Assembly: GCA_037200885.1 (NCBI GenBank)
Contig: JBBCIN010000003.1
Span: 1,922,001-1,986,000 of the forward strand
DNA: 64,000 nucleotides
DNA from: PMG-095 sp037200885
Lineage (GTDB): Bacteria > Myxococcota_A > Polyangia > Polyangiales > Polyangiaceae
Reading direction: 5' to 3'
In this document: positions 23,214 to 32,223 of the stretch, in pieces
How the letters are laid out: every line of letters starts with the position of its first letter
How positions within the stretch are numbered: position 1 is the stretch's first letter
The notes under the pieces: model-generated
The model's input: only the letters and a program-made list of their open reading frames with translations
Databases searched by the model: none
Told to the model about the DNA's origin: nothing
Made by a program: the position numbers and the translations under genes

Positions 23214-24913
23214 CAGAACTTCCCTCCAAAAAGCAGACCGCCGCCCGTACTCGACGCGTTGGGCCTGAGCTCGAAAGGAGAGCCACGCTCGGCCGCTACG
23301 GCGTTCGTGGGTGGGAGCTTTCGCGGTTCGAACTGCGCGACCGGACGGGCCTTCAGCGGATCGTCGAATTCGAGCAACTTGCCCGGTTTGAGCGAAGAGT
23401 CCGGCAACGGATCTTTGATGAAGTTGTAGGTCGCCAAGCCGCCCAATACGCCCGCGACGACGAAGCCAGCGTCAGCGCCGACCGCGAACCATTTGCCCCG
23501 CGTGGCACGGCTGTCGGAGCCTTCCAGGCTGCCATTTTGCCGGTCGTCCTTCAGCTGATCGTACAAGCGGTTCGACTCCGAACCGGCGTAGATCGCGGCC
23601 CCCAAGAATGCCGCGCCGATGATGGCCTGAGTCCAGGCGGGACCGCGCGGATACTTGGGGATCATCTTCGCGTGCAGCGGTAAGATCTGGCCGCGAGGGA
23701 CGTCGATCATGCCCTCGAAAGTTTTTCGCCCGTCGCTCTCGATGGTCAGCTTGTGCTTGCCGGAATCGAAACGGGCGTCGAGCGGCTCTTCACCGCTGCG
23801 CCAGACGCCCTTGGGTTGCCCGTCGATGCGCACCTTCACTTCTGGCGCCGACGCATCGATGCGCAGGACGCCGTAGTTGACGCGCACCATCCGCACCTCG
23901 AGCTCCTTCTGCTCACCGTGCTGGAGCTCGACGCTCGATAGAAATGGCTCGAAGCCGGGCGCCTCGACCAGCACGTCGTGCTTGCCACCAGGAACCAGCT
24001 CGCCGTGCGGAGCGTCGCCCCAGAGCGGGTGATCCTTCTTTTTGTCGTCGATCCAGATGTGCGCGCCGATCACGTTCGAAGAGACGCGCAGGAAGGCCAT
24101 GAACTTGCCCTGCGAGAGGTTCGCCTTGAGTTGGTGCACGTGACCGGGCGAGACGTCCATGTCGGCTTCACTGGCGTTGAAGTCGCGGAACTTTTCGACC
24201 ACCACGTGGTAGTGGCCGATGTCCAAGGTCAGGTTCGCCGGGGCGTGCGTGGCGACCACTTCTTTCCAGCTCGGATTCGCCGCCGCACCGAGCGTGAAGG
24301 GCGCTCCGTTTGGGTCCAAACGCTGATAGATGCGGAGCGGCGCGCCATCCGGTTCGGTCTCGATCACGACCAGGGATTTCATCGAGTTCTGATCGTCAGT
24401 CGAAGGCAAAACGATCGCAGCCGGCGCAGGCGGGAGAGGCGGCGCGCCGGCATCGGCACCGGCGTCAGTGCCAGCGTCGGCAACCGGCGCGGCAGCCGCC
24501 GCAGCTGCTGCGGCGAGTGCGGTCGCTTTGGCGGCTTCGAGCGCGGCGATGCGCTGATTCACCTTGTCGAGATCCGGTGCGTCCGGGTCGACCTTCACGT
24601 ACTCTTTGAATTTTGCGAGCGCACGGTCGACGTCGTTCTGCTTCTGGTAGCAGACGCCAGCGTTGAACAGGAACGCCGAGTAAGGATAAGCCGCGTAACC
24701 GGCCTCGAACACCTCCGCTGCGCCCGCGTAGTTTCCTGCCAAGTACAGGCCCTGGCCCTTATCCATCTCAGACCGGATGGCTTCCAGCCGCTTGCCGGAG
24801 CCGTCCTTGGTCTGGGCCCAGGCAGCCGTGGCGAGGGCACCCGCTAGCGCCAGTAGTAGAAGGACCAGAGCACCTCGTCGCGACAAAAAACCCGAGCTCA
24901 CCTCGGCAAACAT
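23213..24913 (-). CDS. TPR protein with PEGA domains
   Basis: This 566-residue exported protein starts with a signal peptide (LSRRGALVLLLLALAGALA ending AWA, about residue 33). TPR-like helices (QGLYLAGNYAGAAEVFEAGY, FLFNAGVCYQKQNDVDRAL) come next, then an Ala/Pro/Asp linker. At least two PEGA-like beta units follow (LVVIETEPDGAPLRIYQ, GVLRIDASAPEVKVRIDGQ). A hydrophobic helical segment (TQAIIGAAFLGAAIYAG and VVAGVLGGLATYNFI) lies at about 430-500. This TPR/PEGA/membrane pattern is common in myxobacterial cell-surface proteins. It is the first gene of a minus-strand pair with the FG-GAP lipoprotein. The function is unknown. Confidence 0.7.
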   Translation of the reverse strand: MFAEVSSGFLSRRGALVLLLLALAGALATAAWAQTKDGSGKRLEAIRSEMDKGQGLYLAGNYAGAAEVFEAGYAAYPYSAFLFNAGVCYQKQNDVDRALAKFKEYVKVDPDAPDLDKVNQRIAALEAAKATALAAAAAAAAAPVADAGTDAGADAGAPPLPPAPAAIVLPSTDDQNSMKSLVVIETEPDGAPLRIYQRLDPNGAPFTLGAAANPSWKEVVATHAPANLTLDIGHYHVVVEKFRDFNASEADMDVSPGHVHQLKANLSQGKFMAFLRVSSNVIGAHIWIDDKKKDHPLWGDAPHGELVPGGKHDVLVEAPGFEPFLSSVELQHGEQKELEVRMVRVNYGVLRIDASAPEVKVRIDGQPKGVWRSGEEPLDARFDSGKHKLTIESDGRKTFEGMIDVPRGQILPLHAKMIPKYPRGPAWTQAIIGAAFLGAAIYAGSESNRLYDQLKDDRQNGSLEGSDSRATRGKWFAVGADAGFVVAGVLGGLATYNFIKDPLPDSSLKPGKLLEFDDPLKARPVAQFEPRKLPPTNAVAAERGSPFELRPNASSTGGGLLFGGKF

Positions 24914-25031
24914 GAGCCCGGATCGTTCGCCGGCACAAGGGTTGGGCTTCAGCCGCGAAATTGCGCAGCCATTGGCGCAGCGACGGGTCTCGTCGCCCGC
25001 TGCTGGCCGAGCGGCCGGGCTCGCGAAGGAT

Positions 25032-25061
25032 TTGAGGTATTGCCACGATTGCCCGTATGCT
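25032..25061 (+). promoter_or_regulatory. candidate sigma-70-like promoter of the TPR protein gene
   Basis: A possible -35 TTGAGG (25032-25037) is followed after 18 bases by TATGCT (25056-25061). This places transcription just before the ATGs at 25093 and 25108 and argues against the ATG at 25057, which overlaps the -10. The match is by eye and of moderate quality. Confidence 0.3.
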
Positions 25062-25092
25062 GAGGGTCTTGGACGTGGGCGGCCCTTACGAG

Positions 25093-25977
25093 ATGAAGAG
25101 AATCAGAATGCGGAAGCACTTGAGCCTTTGGTTGATCGGCGGTGCCGTAGCTATCGTACCCGCGCTGGCACACGCAGAGGACGAGCCCAAGGCGTATCCG
25201 GAGTGCATCAAAACGCCGACGGATTCGGAGACCGCTGCCGCCAAGGGAGCTTACCAGGCTGGAAACGCATCCTTCGATGAAGCGGACTACCCGCGCGCCA
25301 TCACCTACTGGGAGGACGCCTATCGCCGGGACTGCACCGCGAATCTTCTGTTGAAGAATCTAGCTCGCGCGTACGAGCTGTACGGTCAGAAGCGCCAAGC
25401 CGTGGTCGCGCTCGAGACATTCTTGGTGCGCGAGCCCAGCTCCGCCGACAAGGAGCAGATTCAACGGCGCATCGAGGTGCTCAAGAAGCAAATTGCCTCG
25501 GAAAAAGCGGTCCCGGTCGCCACCGGCGCGGCGCAACCGCCCGCCGCTGCCGCCGCCGCTGCCGCGCAGCCGGAGCCAGCGCCGGAATCGAGCGATCACG
25601 GTGGCAAACGCTCGATCGTACCGTTGATCGTGGCCGGTGCGGGCGGCGTGATCTTGATCGTCGGCGCCGCTGTGTACGGCAAGGGCGCGAAAGACGTGAA
25701 CCACTACGCAGAGCTGTGCCCTGAAGTGGATGGAAAACAGGACTGCGGTACCGGTCCCGAAGCCGTTGCCAACGAGCAGGCCGGCAACGACGCTCGGACT
25801 AAAAAGATCGTGGGCGGAGTGGTCGCTGGTGTTGGCGCGGCGACGCTTGCCGGTGGCTTGATTTGGTACTTCGTGCAGCCCCGCAGCGCCGTCGCCACGG
25901 GCAGCCTGACGAAGCCGCTCGTTCAGCCCGCGCTGACCCCAAGCTTCGCCGGCGTCGCGCTCAGCGGCGCGTTCTAG
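25093..25977 (+). CDS. exported TPR protein with two membrane segments
   Basis: This protein has a signal peptide (LWLIGGAVAIVPALAHA), a TPR-like region (GNASFDEADYPRAITYWEDAY, LLKNLARAYELYGQKRQAV), an Ala/Pro linker, and two hydrophobic helices (IVPLIVAGAGGVILIVGAAVYG and GGVVAGVGAATLAGGLIWYF) near the C-terminus. The start is uncertain among ATG 25093, ATG 25108 (AAGAG just before it) and a longer form. Its layout mirrors the PEGA protein coded divergently from the same 180-base gap, so the two may be related surface proteins. Its stop abuts the small convergent lipoprotein gene. Confidence 0.65.
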   Translation: MKRIRMRKHLSLWLIGGAVAIVPALAHAEDEPKAYPECIKTPTDSETAAAKGAYQAGNASFDEADYPRAITYWEDAYRRDCTANLLLKNLARAYELYGQKRQAVVALETFLVREPSSADKEQIQRRIEVLKKQIASEKAVPVATGAAQPPAAAAAAAAQPEPAPESSDHGGKRSIVPLIVAGAGGVILIVGAAVYGKGAKDVNHYAELCPEVDGKQDCGTGPEAVANEQAGNDARTKKIVGGVVAGVGAATLAGGLIWYFVQPRSAVATGSLTKPLVQPALTPSFAGVALSGAF

Positions 25978-26241
25978 TCAATGCGCTGCGGGGGCTGAGC
26001 CCCCAGTCGAGGGCGCGGGCACGCGCGGTCTCGGCTCGAGCTCCGTGGTTCCGGGGACGGTCTGCGTCTTCGGAGCGTCACCCGCATCGCTTTCTTCCAC
26101 GATTCGCTCGGGGGAGGCGGAAGCGTAGCGAAAGCCAGCCGGGTCCGGCTGCAATGGCGGCGGGGTCTCGCTCGATGAGCCGCCGCACGCTGAAAGCGCG
26201 CCCGCGGCGAGCACGGCTCCGAACAGAAGGTAGCAACGCAT
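25978..26241 (-). CDS. small lipoprotein
   Basis: This 87-residue protein has a signal peptide with lipobox LSAC at about residue 19, followed by Gly/Ser and a Pro-rich, Thr-rich mature part that looks disordered. No family is recognised. It is convergent with the TPR gene, and the two stop codons are adjacent. Confidence 0.55.
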   Translation of the reverse strand: MRCYLLFGAVLAAGALSACGGSSSETPPPLQPDPAGFRYASASPERIVEESDAGDAPKTQTVPGTTELEPRPRVPAPSTGGSAPAAH

Positions 26242-26363
26242 CGTGGTCGCGCTCTAGCACGGGATTGCTCGGGCGATCAAAAGCCACTACCTTCCGCGCT
26301 CTTGCCGCCCTCGAGAGACCACACGTTGAGCGCAACCCTCGGCCCGCCCTCGGTGAGGCAGCC

Positions 26364-26963
26364 TTGATCGGTCGTTTGCGCGGTCGCGTGCTGACGGACG
26401 AAGCGACCGGCGCCGTGGTCCTGGATGTGCATGGGGTCGGCTACGACGTGTTGACGCCCGTCGGCACGCTCGGTCGAGCACGCACCGACGTCAACGCCGA
26501 GGTCGAGCTCTGGATCCACACTCACGTTCGGGAGGACGCGCTGGATCTGTTTGGCTTCGCGACCGAGACCGACCGGCGCGTGTTCCGGTTGCTCCTGGGT
26601 GTGCCCAACGTCGGCCCCAAGACGGCTTTGGGCGTGCTCAGCGCGATGCCGGTCGACGAGCTCTCGCGCGCGGTCGAGCGCGGAGATCATGTGCGCCTCG
26701 GCAAAATCCCAGGCATCGGCAAGAAGACGGCCGAGCGGCTGGTTCTGGAACTGAAAGAAAAGCTTCGCGGCCTGGACAGCAGCGTCACGAGCCCGCCGGT
26801 CGAAACCTTGGGAAACGAGGCAGATCGCCTGCTCGGCGCGTTGGTCAATATGGGCTACCGACCCGGGGAGGCCGAGCGCGCAGTGTCGGCCCTCGGTCCG
26901 AAGCTGGGCACCGAACCACTCGCAAACCTACTACGCGAAGCGTTGGCCAAGCTCACGCCTTGA
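26364..26963 (+). CDS. ruvA: Holliday junction branch migration protein RuvA
   Basis: RuvA binds Holliday junctions and recruits the RuvB motor in recombination. The 199-residue protein begins LIGRLRGRVL in the OB-fold, then VHGVGYDVLTPVGTL. Paired helix-hairpin-helix motifs follow (RLLLGVPNVGPKTALGVL, KIPGIGKKTAERLVLELK), and the C-terminal RuvB-binding domain is LLGALVNMGYRPGEAERAV. The TTG at 26364 was chosen because GGTGAGG lies 6 bases before it and the family begins at this point; the frame stays open upstream but that part is not RuvA-like. No ruvB or ruvC is near. Confidence 0.95.
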   Translation: MIGRLRGRVLTDEATGAVVLDVHGVGYDVLTPVGTLGRARTDVNAEVELWIHTHVREDALDLFGFATETDRRVFRLLLGVPNVGPKTALGVLSAMPVDELSRAVERGDHVRLGKIPGIGKKTAERLVLELKEKLRGLDSSVTSPPVETLGNEADRLLGALVNMGYRPGEAERAVSALGPKLGTEPLANLLREALAKLTP

Positions 26964-27063
26964 GCTCGAGACCTTGACCCTGGCAAAGGGGCGTGGATAA
27001 TCGCGCGCTTACGAGGGAATTTCGTCTCCTCGTCTGCTCGGTCCGCTCCCCTGGAGGACACCT

Positions 27064-28107
27064 GTGATCACGTGTTTGAAGTGCGGCAAGGAGAATCAGG
27101 ACCACTATAAGTTTTGCTTGGGCTGCGGAGCAGAGCTCCCGCGTGCAGCTGCAGCGAAACCGTTTACGGCGGCGACGCCTCCGCAAGGTGTGCCGGCCGT
27201 TGCCGCCATGCCTGCGGCCGCGCCAATGCCGTCGCCGTCAGCGGCACCCCCGCCGGTGGCGCCGCCTCCGCCAATGGCGCCGCCCGTTGCAGCGCGACCG
27301 CCATCAGCGGCGCCGGCTGGAACGAGTGCCACCGTTACCTGCCCGCAATGCGGTCACGTGAACGGAACGGGCAATCGTTTCTGCGCATCGTGCGGCTACA
27401 ACCTCAGCGCGCTCGCTGGCGCGAGCCCCTCGGCCGCGCCCGCCGCAGCAGCGCCAGTCGCGTCGACCTATCCGCAAATCATTCTGACTGCGTTGCGCGC
27501 CGACGGCAGCGAGGCTGGGACCTATCGTTTACCCGACGTGGCCCAGATCACGCTGGGGCGCGATACGGGCTCGATTTTCGCCGGTGACAGCTACTTGTCC
27601 CCGCGCCACGCGACCTTCACGCGCCGCGGAAATCAGCTCTCGATCAAGGACGAGGACTCACTCAACGGCGTGTATTTGAAGCTGCGTCCGAACGAGCCCT
27701 GCTTGCTCGAGTTCGGGGATTTGTTCCGGATTGGGCAAGAGATCATTCGTCTCGAAGAGCTCAAGGGACAGGGCCGCTCGCCAGACAACGTCGAGCGCTT
27801 CGGCAGTCCGGCGAAGGGCTACATCGGTCGCTTGGCGCTGGTCATCGGTCGCGACACGACCGGCAACTCGTTCCCGATCCCGGAGCGCGGCGTGCACTGC
27901 GGCCGTGAGCGCGGCGACATCTTGTTCTCGGAAGACGGCTACGTCTCCGGTTTGCATTGCAGCATCGCCAAGGGTCCCGACGGAAAGATCTATCTGACCG
28001 ACGTGGGCAGCTCGAACGGCACCTTCGTGCGGCTGCGCAGCGAGCGCACCGTCGGCGGAACCGACATCCTGCTCATGGGGCAGCAGCTGTTCCGCATCGA
28101 TTACTGA
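27064..28107 (+). CDS. zinc-ribbon and double FHA domain protein
   Basis: This 347-residue protein has two zinc ribbons (CLKCGKENQDHYKFCLGCG near residue 4 and CPQCGHVNGTGNRFCASCG near residue 95) with an Ala/Pro linker between them. Two FHA domains follow. The first has ITLGRDTGSIF, SPRHATFTRR and SLNGVYL. The second has GRERGDI, SGLHCSIAKG and DVGSSNGTF. FHA domains bind phosphothreonine peptides, so the protein should take part in Ser/Thr kinase signalling, which is rich in myxobacteria. The GTG at 27064 has GGAGG 7 bases upstream. The Nudix gene follows after 9 bases. Confidence 0.88.
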   Translation: MITCLKCGKENQDHYKFCLGCGAELPRAAAAKPFTAATPPQGVPAVAAMPAAAPMPSPSAAPPPVAPPPPMAPPVAARPPSAAPAGTSATVTCPQCGHVNGTGNRFCASCGYNLSALAGASPSAAPAAAAPVASTYPQIILTALRADGSEAGTYRLPDVAQITLGRDTGSIFAGDSYLSPRHATFTRRGNQLSIKDEDSLNGVYLKLRPNEPCLLEFGDLFRIGQEIIRLEELKGQGRSPDNVERFGSPAKGYIGRLALVIGRDTTGNSFPIPERGVHCGRERGDILFSEDGYVSGLHCSIAKGPDGKIYLTDVGSSNGTFVRLRSERTVGGTDILLMGQQLFRIDY

Positions 28108-28116
28108 CCGCCGAAC

Positions 28117-28512
28117 ATGGCAACTGCCCGCACGATTCGAGTCGTGGCGGCCGTGATTGAAAACGGCGGCCGATACTTGATTACCCAACGCCGAGCCTCC
28201 GCAGTACTCCCTCTGCTTTGGGAGTTCCCAGGTGGCCGAGTGGAAGAGGGTGAGAGCGACGCCGCTGCGCTCAAGCGCGAGGTTCTGCATCGGCTCGGCG
28301 TGGACATTCAGTCGGGCAAGTTGATTAGTTTCGTCAGCCATCCGTACGAGCACTACGTGGTGGAGCTGTACCTGTACGAGGGGCGATTGCTCGAGGGACA
28401 GCCGAGCGCCGTCAACGTGAGCGACTTTTGCTGGGTCGCGAGCGAAGACTTCGAGGCCTATTCGTTCACGCCGGCCGACGAAGCGTCGATGAGTAAATTG
28501 CTCGGACTGTAG
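28117..28512 (+). CDS. Nudix-fold protein with degenerate Nudix box
   Basis: This 131-residue protein has the MutT/Nudix fold, starting VVAAVIENGGRYLITQRRA and with the box GGRVEEGESDAAALKREVLH. In the pattern GX5EX7REUXEEXGU, the pair EE is replaced by HR (REVLHRLGV), so two of the metal-binding Glu are missing. It may be inactive, bind a nucleotide as a sensor, or use other ligands. It follows the FHA gene by 9 bases and precedes the ComF-type gene by 44 bases. Confidence 0.82.
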   Translation: MATARTIRVVAAVIENGGRYLITQRRASAVLPLLWEFPGGRVEEGESDAAALKREVLHRLGVDIQSGKLISFVSHPYEHYVVELYLYEGRLLEGQPSAVNVSDFCWVASEDFEAYSFTPADEASMSKLLGL

Positions 28513-28556
28513 CGACAAAAGCGCAACCATCGCCGCGCCGGACCGACCTGGTTCTG

Positions 28557-29330
28557 GTGAATGCTCGGCACCTCGCCGGGTCGCTTCTAGTGACCCTGCT
28601 CGATTTGATCGCGCCGCCCCGCTGCTTGGCGTGCGAAGCACTCGAGCCCGAGGCCTCGGGCTACTGCGTCGGGTGCGGCGAGCCGCAGCCGCTGCTCGAT
28701 ATCGCCTGCCACATCGCCGGCGTTCCGGTGTTTGCGGGTGCTCGCTACGTCGAGCCGCTGGTCTCGGCGATCCACCGTTTCAAGTACGGATCAGCGCCGG
28801 AGCTGTGCGGGGCGCTCTGCCGTCACTCGGCACGCGGGATCGACCTGCTCGGAATCGAGCCGGGGGACGTGTGGGTGCCAGTGCCACTTCACCCGCTGCG
28901 GCTCGCCGAGCGGGGCTACAATCAAGCAGCTCTACTGGCGCGCGAACTTTCGCACATTCAGCGGGCTCGAGTCGACGCGCGCCGGCTGTATCGGGTGCGG
29001 CACACGGAACAGCAGGCCAAGCGCGACCGTCGCGACCGCGTGCAGAACGTCGCGGACGCTTTCCGGGTGCGCGATGCTAAAGCCGAACCTCGGCGAGTCG
29101 TGCTGGTCGATGACGTCGTGACCACGGGCGCGACATTTTCAGCCTGCATCCAGGCGCTCCGCGCGGCAGGCGACGAAGTCGTCGGCTGCGTGGCCGTCGC
29201 CTTCGCGGCGACTTGCAACGATCGAGACTTTCTCACTGTCGGCTTGGCAAATGCGGGCATAATCACGGACTCTGGTCCTTGGAGTCCGGATTGGTCGATC
29301 CCGCAGAAGACGTACAGTACTGGTGGCTAG
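28557..29330 (+). CDS. ComF family phosphoribosyltransferase-like protein
   Basis: This 257-residue protein has an N-terminal zinc-finger-like region (RCLACEALE and YCVGCGE) and a phosphoribosyltransferase domain with the PRPP motif VVLVDDVVTTGATFS. The middle also fits the ComF family (VPVPLHPLRLAERGYNQA, EQQAKRDRRDRVQNV). ComF helps take up DNA in some bacteria, but homologues are widespread and their roles are often unclear. The GTG at 28557 is the likely start. The next gene begins inside its last 40 bases. Confidence 0.88.
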   Translation: MNARHLAGSLLVTLLDLIAPPRCLACEALEPEASGYCVGCGEPQPLLDIACHIAGVPVFAGARYVEPLVSAIHRFKYGSAPELCGALCRHSARGIDLLGIEPGDVWVPVPLHPLRLAERGYNQAALLARELSHIQRARVDARRLYRVRHTEQQAKRDRRDRVQNVADAFRVRDAKAEPRRVVLVDDVVTTGATFSACIQALRAAGDEVVGCVAVAFAATCNDRDFLTVGLANAGIITDSGPWSPDWSIPQKTYSTGG

Positions 29331-31138
29331 CGGCCGATGGCGCGCGCTTGTCGGGCAGCGGGCGAGACCTGCGCGCAGCGCTCCGCGGCGGCGCCCTACG
29401 CAGCGCGACGCTCGTCTGGCGTTCCGGCTGGGCAGAGTGGCTGCCCGCGGATCGCGTCCCGGAGTTGGCCGAGGCAATCGCGGAAGCGACCGCCGCGCCA
29501 AGCAGCTTCGGCACGCTCGGGCCCCCGCGCCGCTCTCCGACCAAGCGTCCGTCTTCGGGGCCACCGCCACCCCCCTCGCGTGCTCGCGCGCCGATGCCCA
29601 CGCTGTCGGAGGAGCAAGGCGTCGCGCCGGCTACGGCCACGTTGCGTCCGCCCGGGGCCGTTCCGCCTCCGGCCCGCGGTGTGCCGGTACCAGCGTTGGA
29701 TTCTTCGCCGCGCGCGATCGTAACGCCCATCCCCAGCTTCGGTCCGCCCGGGGGCAAGGTCGAAACACCGCTGCCGCTCGCCCTGCCAGCAGTGGTGAAC
29801 CGCGCGCTCTTGGCCGATGCGAAGACGCCTTCGATCGAGCCGCCGTTGGACTCGACGTTGGAGAGCGTGCCGCACGTTCCCGCCGAGGCCCGCCGCACGC
29901 CCGTCCCGCCGCTGCCCGCCGCGCGCGACGCGCTGACATCGAGCGTAGACGCCGAGGGTCCCGAGCGACCCGCGCGGCAAGACTCACTCGTGAAACTCGG
30001 CCGCATCGGGCTCGATAGTCGCACCGTCGTGATGGCGCTCTCGGCGCTCAGCGGCGCACTGCTCGTGGCACTGCTCGCGCTCACGTTGTCCCGTTCGCAA
30101 AGCAAAAGCCCGACTGCGGAAGAGCGTCCACGCGCAAGCGCGCAAGCGCCAAGCGCACCGCCGCCGGTGCCCGGCTGCCGCTTGGCGCTACCGGCCGCAC
30201 GCATCGCCGCCAGCGTCGAACGCGGCGTGCCCGCCTACGCGGCGAAGGTCGAAAAAGTCGGCGATCTGGCGTTGGGCATCGCCGAAAGTAAGACCAAGGG
30301 GCTTGGGCTCCGCGTCGACCCAAACACACTCGACGTCTCGTCCGTGTTCGAAGAAGAAGGAAAAGACGCGGTGCGCGGCGTCGTGCCACTCGCGCGCTCC
30401 GGATCGCTGACGTTCTTCGTGGACCGAGACGATCGCGCGCTGCGTTCGGCGCATACCATCGACGAAATACCGCCGTTTACCTTGGGGGTCAGTGACGCGG
30501 GCTTCTCGCGCGTGGTCGCGGGCAGCGCCAGCTTGGTCTGGCAACTCGATGCGAGCGCAAAGATTACCGAGCCGCGCTCGGCGCAGCTCGCTGACTACGG
30601 CTACGGCGTCACGTTTCGCCGCGGCGGGCAATCGGGGGCGGTCATGCTCGGCTTCATTGCCAATGACGGCGAGAAAAAATCCGAGCTCGCGCAAGTCCCC
30701 GGTGCACCCAAGTTCGTGGGTACTCCCGTGATCGCAGGGAGCGGCGCGGGCGCACTGATCGCCTTTGCCGGTCGAGACGCCGCAGACGCCCCCTGGAAGC
30801 TATTCGTGTCCCAAGCCTTGCCGGGCGCACCGCCAAGCCCGGCGCGTGAGCTCGTCAGCGGTAGCGGCGGCGGCGCGATTTCGCCGACGCTCGCGGCGCT
30901 GAGCGGCGACCGCTGGCTCGTGCAATGGACCGAGGGAAGCTCCGCGCAATACCACGTGCACGTGCAAAGCTTCGCCGCGGATCTCAGCGCAATCGGCAAA
31001 AGCGTCGCGGTGTCGCCGAAAGGCGCAAACGCCGGACAGGGCGCTTTGGCGACTTTTGCGGGCGGGGCGATCACGCTCTTCATCCTCACGACCGCCGGCC
31101 ACGACGAACTCTGGGGAGCAACGCTCGCATGTCAGTGA
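29291..31138 (+). CDS. GYF_2 domain membrane protein with exported C-terminal domain
   Basis: This 615-residue protein begins with a GYF_2 (DUF4339) domain (QYWWLAADGARLSG, ATLVWRSGWAEWLPAD). A long Pro/Ala-rich linker leads to one membrane helix (VVMALSALSGALLVALLALTL, about residues 245-265). The rest, probably outside, has strand-rich repeats (GDLALGIAESKTKGLGLRV, LTFFVDRDDRALRSA, GVTFRRGGQSGAVMLGFIA) that may form a propeller. GYF_2 domains are common in myxobacterial signalling proteins. The TTG at 29291 was chosen because GGAGTCCGGA precedes it. It overlaps comF upstream by 40 bases and the next lipoprotein by 10 bases. Confidence 0.65.
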   Translation: MVDPAEDVQYWWLAADGARLSGSGRDLRAALRGGALRSATLVWRSGWAEWLPADRVPELAEAIAEATAAPSSFGTLGPPRRSPTKRPSSGPPPPPSRARAPMPTLSEEQGVAPATATLRPPGAVPPPARGVPVPALDSSPRAIVTPIPSFGPPGGKVETPLPLALPAVVNRALLADAKTPSIEPPLDSTLESVPHVPAEARRTPVPPLPAARDALTSSVDAEGPERPARQDSLVKLGRIGLDSRTVVMALSALSGALLVALLALTLSRSQSKSPTAEERPRASAQAPSAPPPVPGCRLALPAARIAASVERGVPAYAAKVEKVGDLALGIAESKTKGLGLRVDPNTLDVSSVFEEEGKDAVRGVVPLARSGSLTFFVDRDDRALRSAHTIDEIPPFTLGVSDAGFSRVVAGSASLVWQLDASAKITEPRSAQLADYGYGVTFRRGGQSGAVMLGFIANDGEKKSELAQVPGAPKFVGTPVIAGSGAGALIAFAGRDAADAPWKLFVSQALPGAPPSPARELVSGSGGGAISPTLAALSGDRWLVQWTEGSSAQYHVHVQSFAADLSAIGKSVAVSPKGANAGQGALATFAGGAITLFILTTAGHDELWGATLACQ

Positions 31139-32088
31139 CGTCGAAGACTCGGTCGCACCTGACCTGTGCGCTGTTGCTGTGCGGACTCGCCAGCGGAAGC
31201 GTGGTCGGCTGCGCCGTGTTCGGCTCGCACGGTGACTCGACGGTCGCGCAGGGCAAATACTACGCTTCCGGCGATCCCTACTACGACCAGTTCTTCGTAG
31301 ACCTGTACCTGCTCCAAGTCGGCATGGTAGAGGCTCCCCAAATTCCCCAAGCCGAACTTCAGCGGTTGACCCAGCTGCTCCAGCTCGAGCCGCCCGTGAC
31401 CCCGGCGATGATCGAGCTCAGCTTGCACGAAGAGGCGCTGAAGTTGAGCCGCGCGGGCGTTCATCTACGACTCGACCAGAATTTGGCTACGGGCGCTCCA
31501 GCCGACGCTCGGACCACGATTCGCAGCAACGCGCGCCCCAAAGAAAACCCGGCCGCGGCGCTGCTAGCGAACGTCGAAACGTCCAGCACCAACCTGCTCC
31601 GTTTTCTGAGCGCGATGAAGCAGAAGGAAGAAGCGCTCGGTCAGCTCGATCAGCTGACGATTCGGCTCGACGCGGGCGTTGACCGCGCCTTTTCGCAATC
31701 TCCGGTCGGCAAAATAAGCGAGGTGAAAAGGAACCTCGCGGACGCCCACAAGCTAATCCCCCTGATGCGCGCACGCGCCGAACAGCTGCGCACCAGCACC
31801 GAACAACTGCTCGCAGCGCTGACCCATGGCATCGATACCGATGACGGCTCGATCGGGCCGCCGATCACCGCCGAGCCGCTGAAGGGTGAGAGCGCACACG
31901 AACCCGACGCAGCGTCCGATGCATCCAAGAAAGCCGCCGGCAAACCCCACCCGAAAGCCAAGCCAGCGAGCGCAGCACCCGCGCCGCGCACCAAGCCGTC
32001 CGAAGCAGCCGCTGACAGCGACGCGCCCGCGAAACCGCGCGCAGCTCCTGCCAAAGCAGCTGCTCCGCCGCGCGATTTCGAACCCTAG
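31129..32088 (+). CDS. lipoprotein with coiled-coil and Lys/Ala/Pro tail
   Basis: This 319-residue lipoprotein has a signal peptide and lipobox VVGC at about residue 27. A helical core follows (YDQFFVDLYLLQVGMVEAPQ, LTQLLQLEPP, LADAHKLIPLMRARAEQLR), then about 90 residues of disordered Ala, Pro and Lys. The tail could bind nucleic acid or membrane. Its ATG overlaps the end of the GYF_2 gene. No family is recognised. Confidence 0.6.
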   Translation: MSVTSKTRSHLTCALLLCGLASGSVVGCAVFGSHGDSTVAQGKYYASGDPYYDQFFVDLYLLQVGMVEAPQIPQAELQRLTQLLQLEPPVTPAMIELSLHEEALKLSRAGVHLRLDQNLATGAPADARTTIRSNARPKENPAAALLANVETSSTNLLRFLSAMKQKEEALGQLDQLTIRLDAGVDRAFSQSPVGKISEVKRNLADAHKLIPLMRARAEQLRTSTEQLLAALTHGIDTDDGSIGPPITAEPLKGESAHEPDAASDASKKAAGKPHPKAKPASAAPAPRTKPSEAAADSDAPAKPRAAPAKAAAPPRDFEP

Positions 32089-32223
32089 GCGGTCCAGCCT
32101 CGCTTTTCTGGGGGGCGATCGCGATCCCGCATCGCAGCTCGCGTCGCACGCAGTTCCCGCGCTCCGAGAGCTTGATCGAGTGGGCAAATACCGCAGAGCG
32201 ATCCGTGATAGGCAAGGCAGGTC

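Noticed and set aside
25863..26363. Upstream extension of the ruvA frame
   Set aside because: The frame stays open but the product before TTG 26364 is Arg/Ala/Ser-rich and unlike RuvA. A ribosome site supports the TTG.
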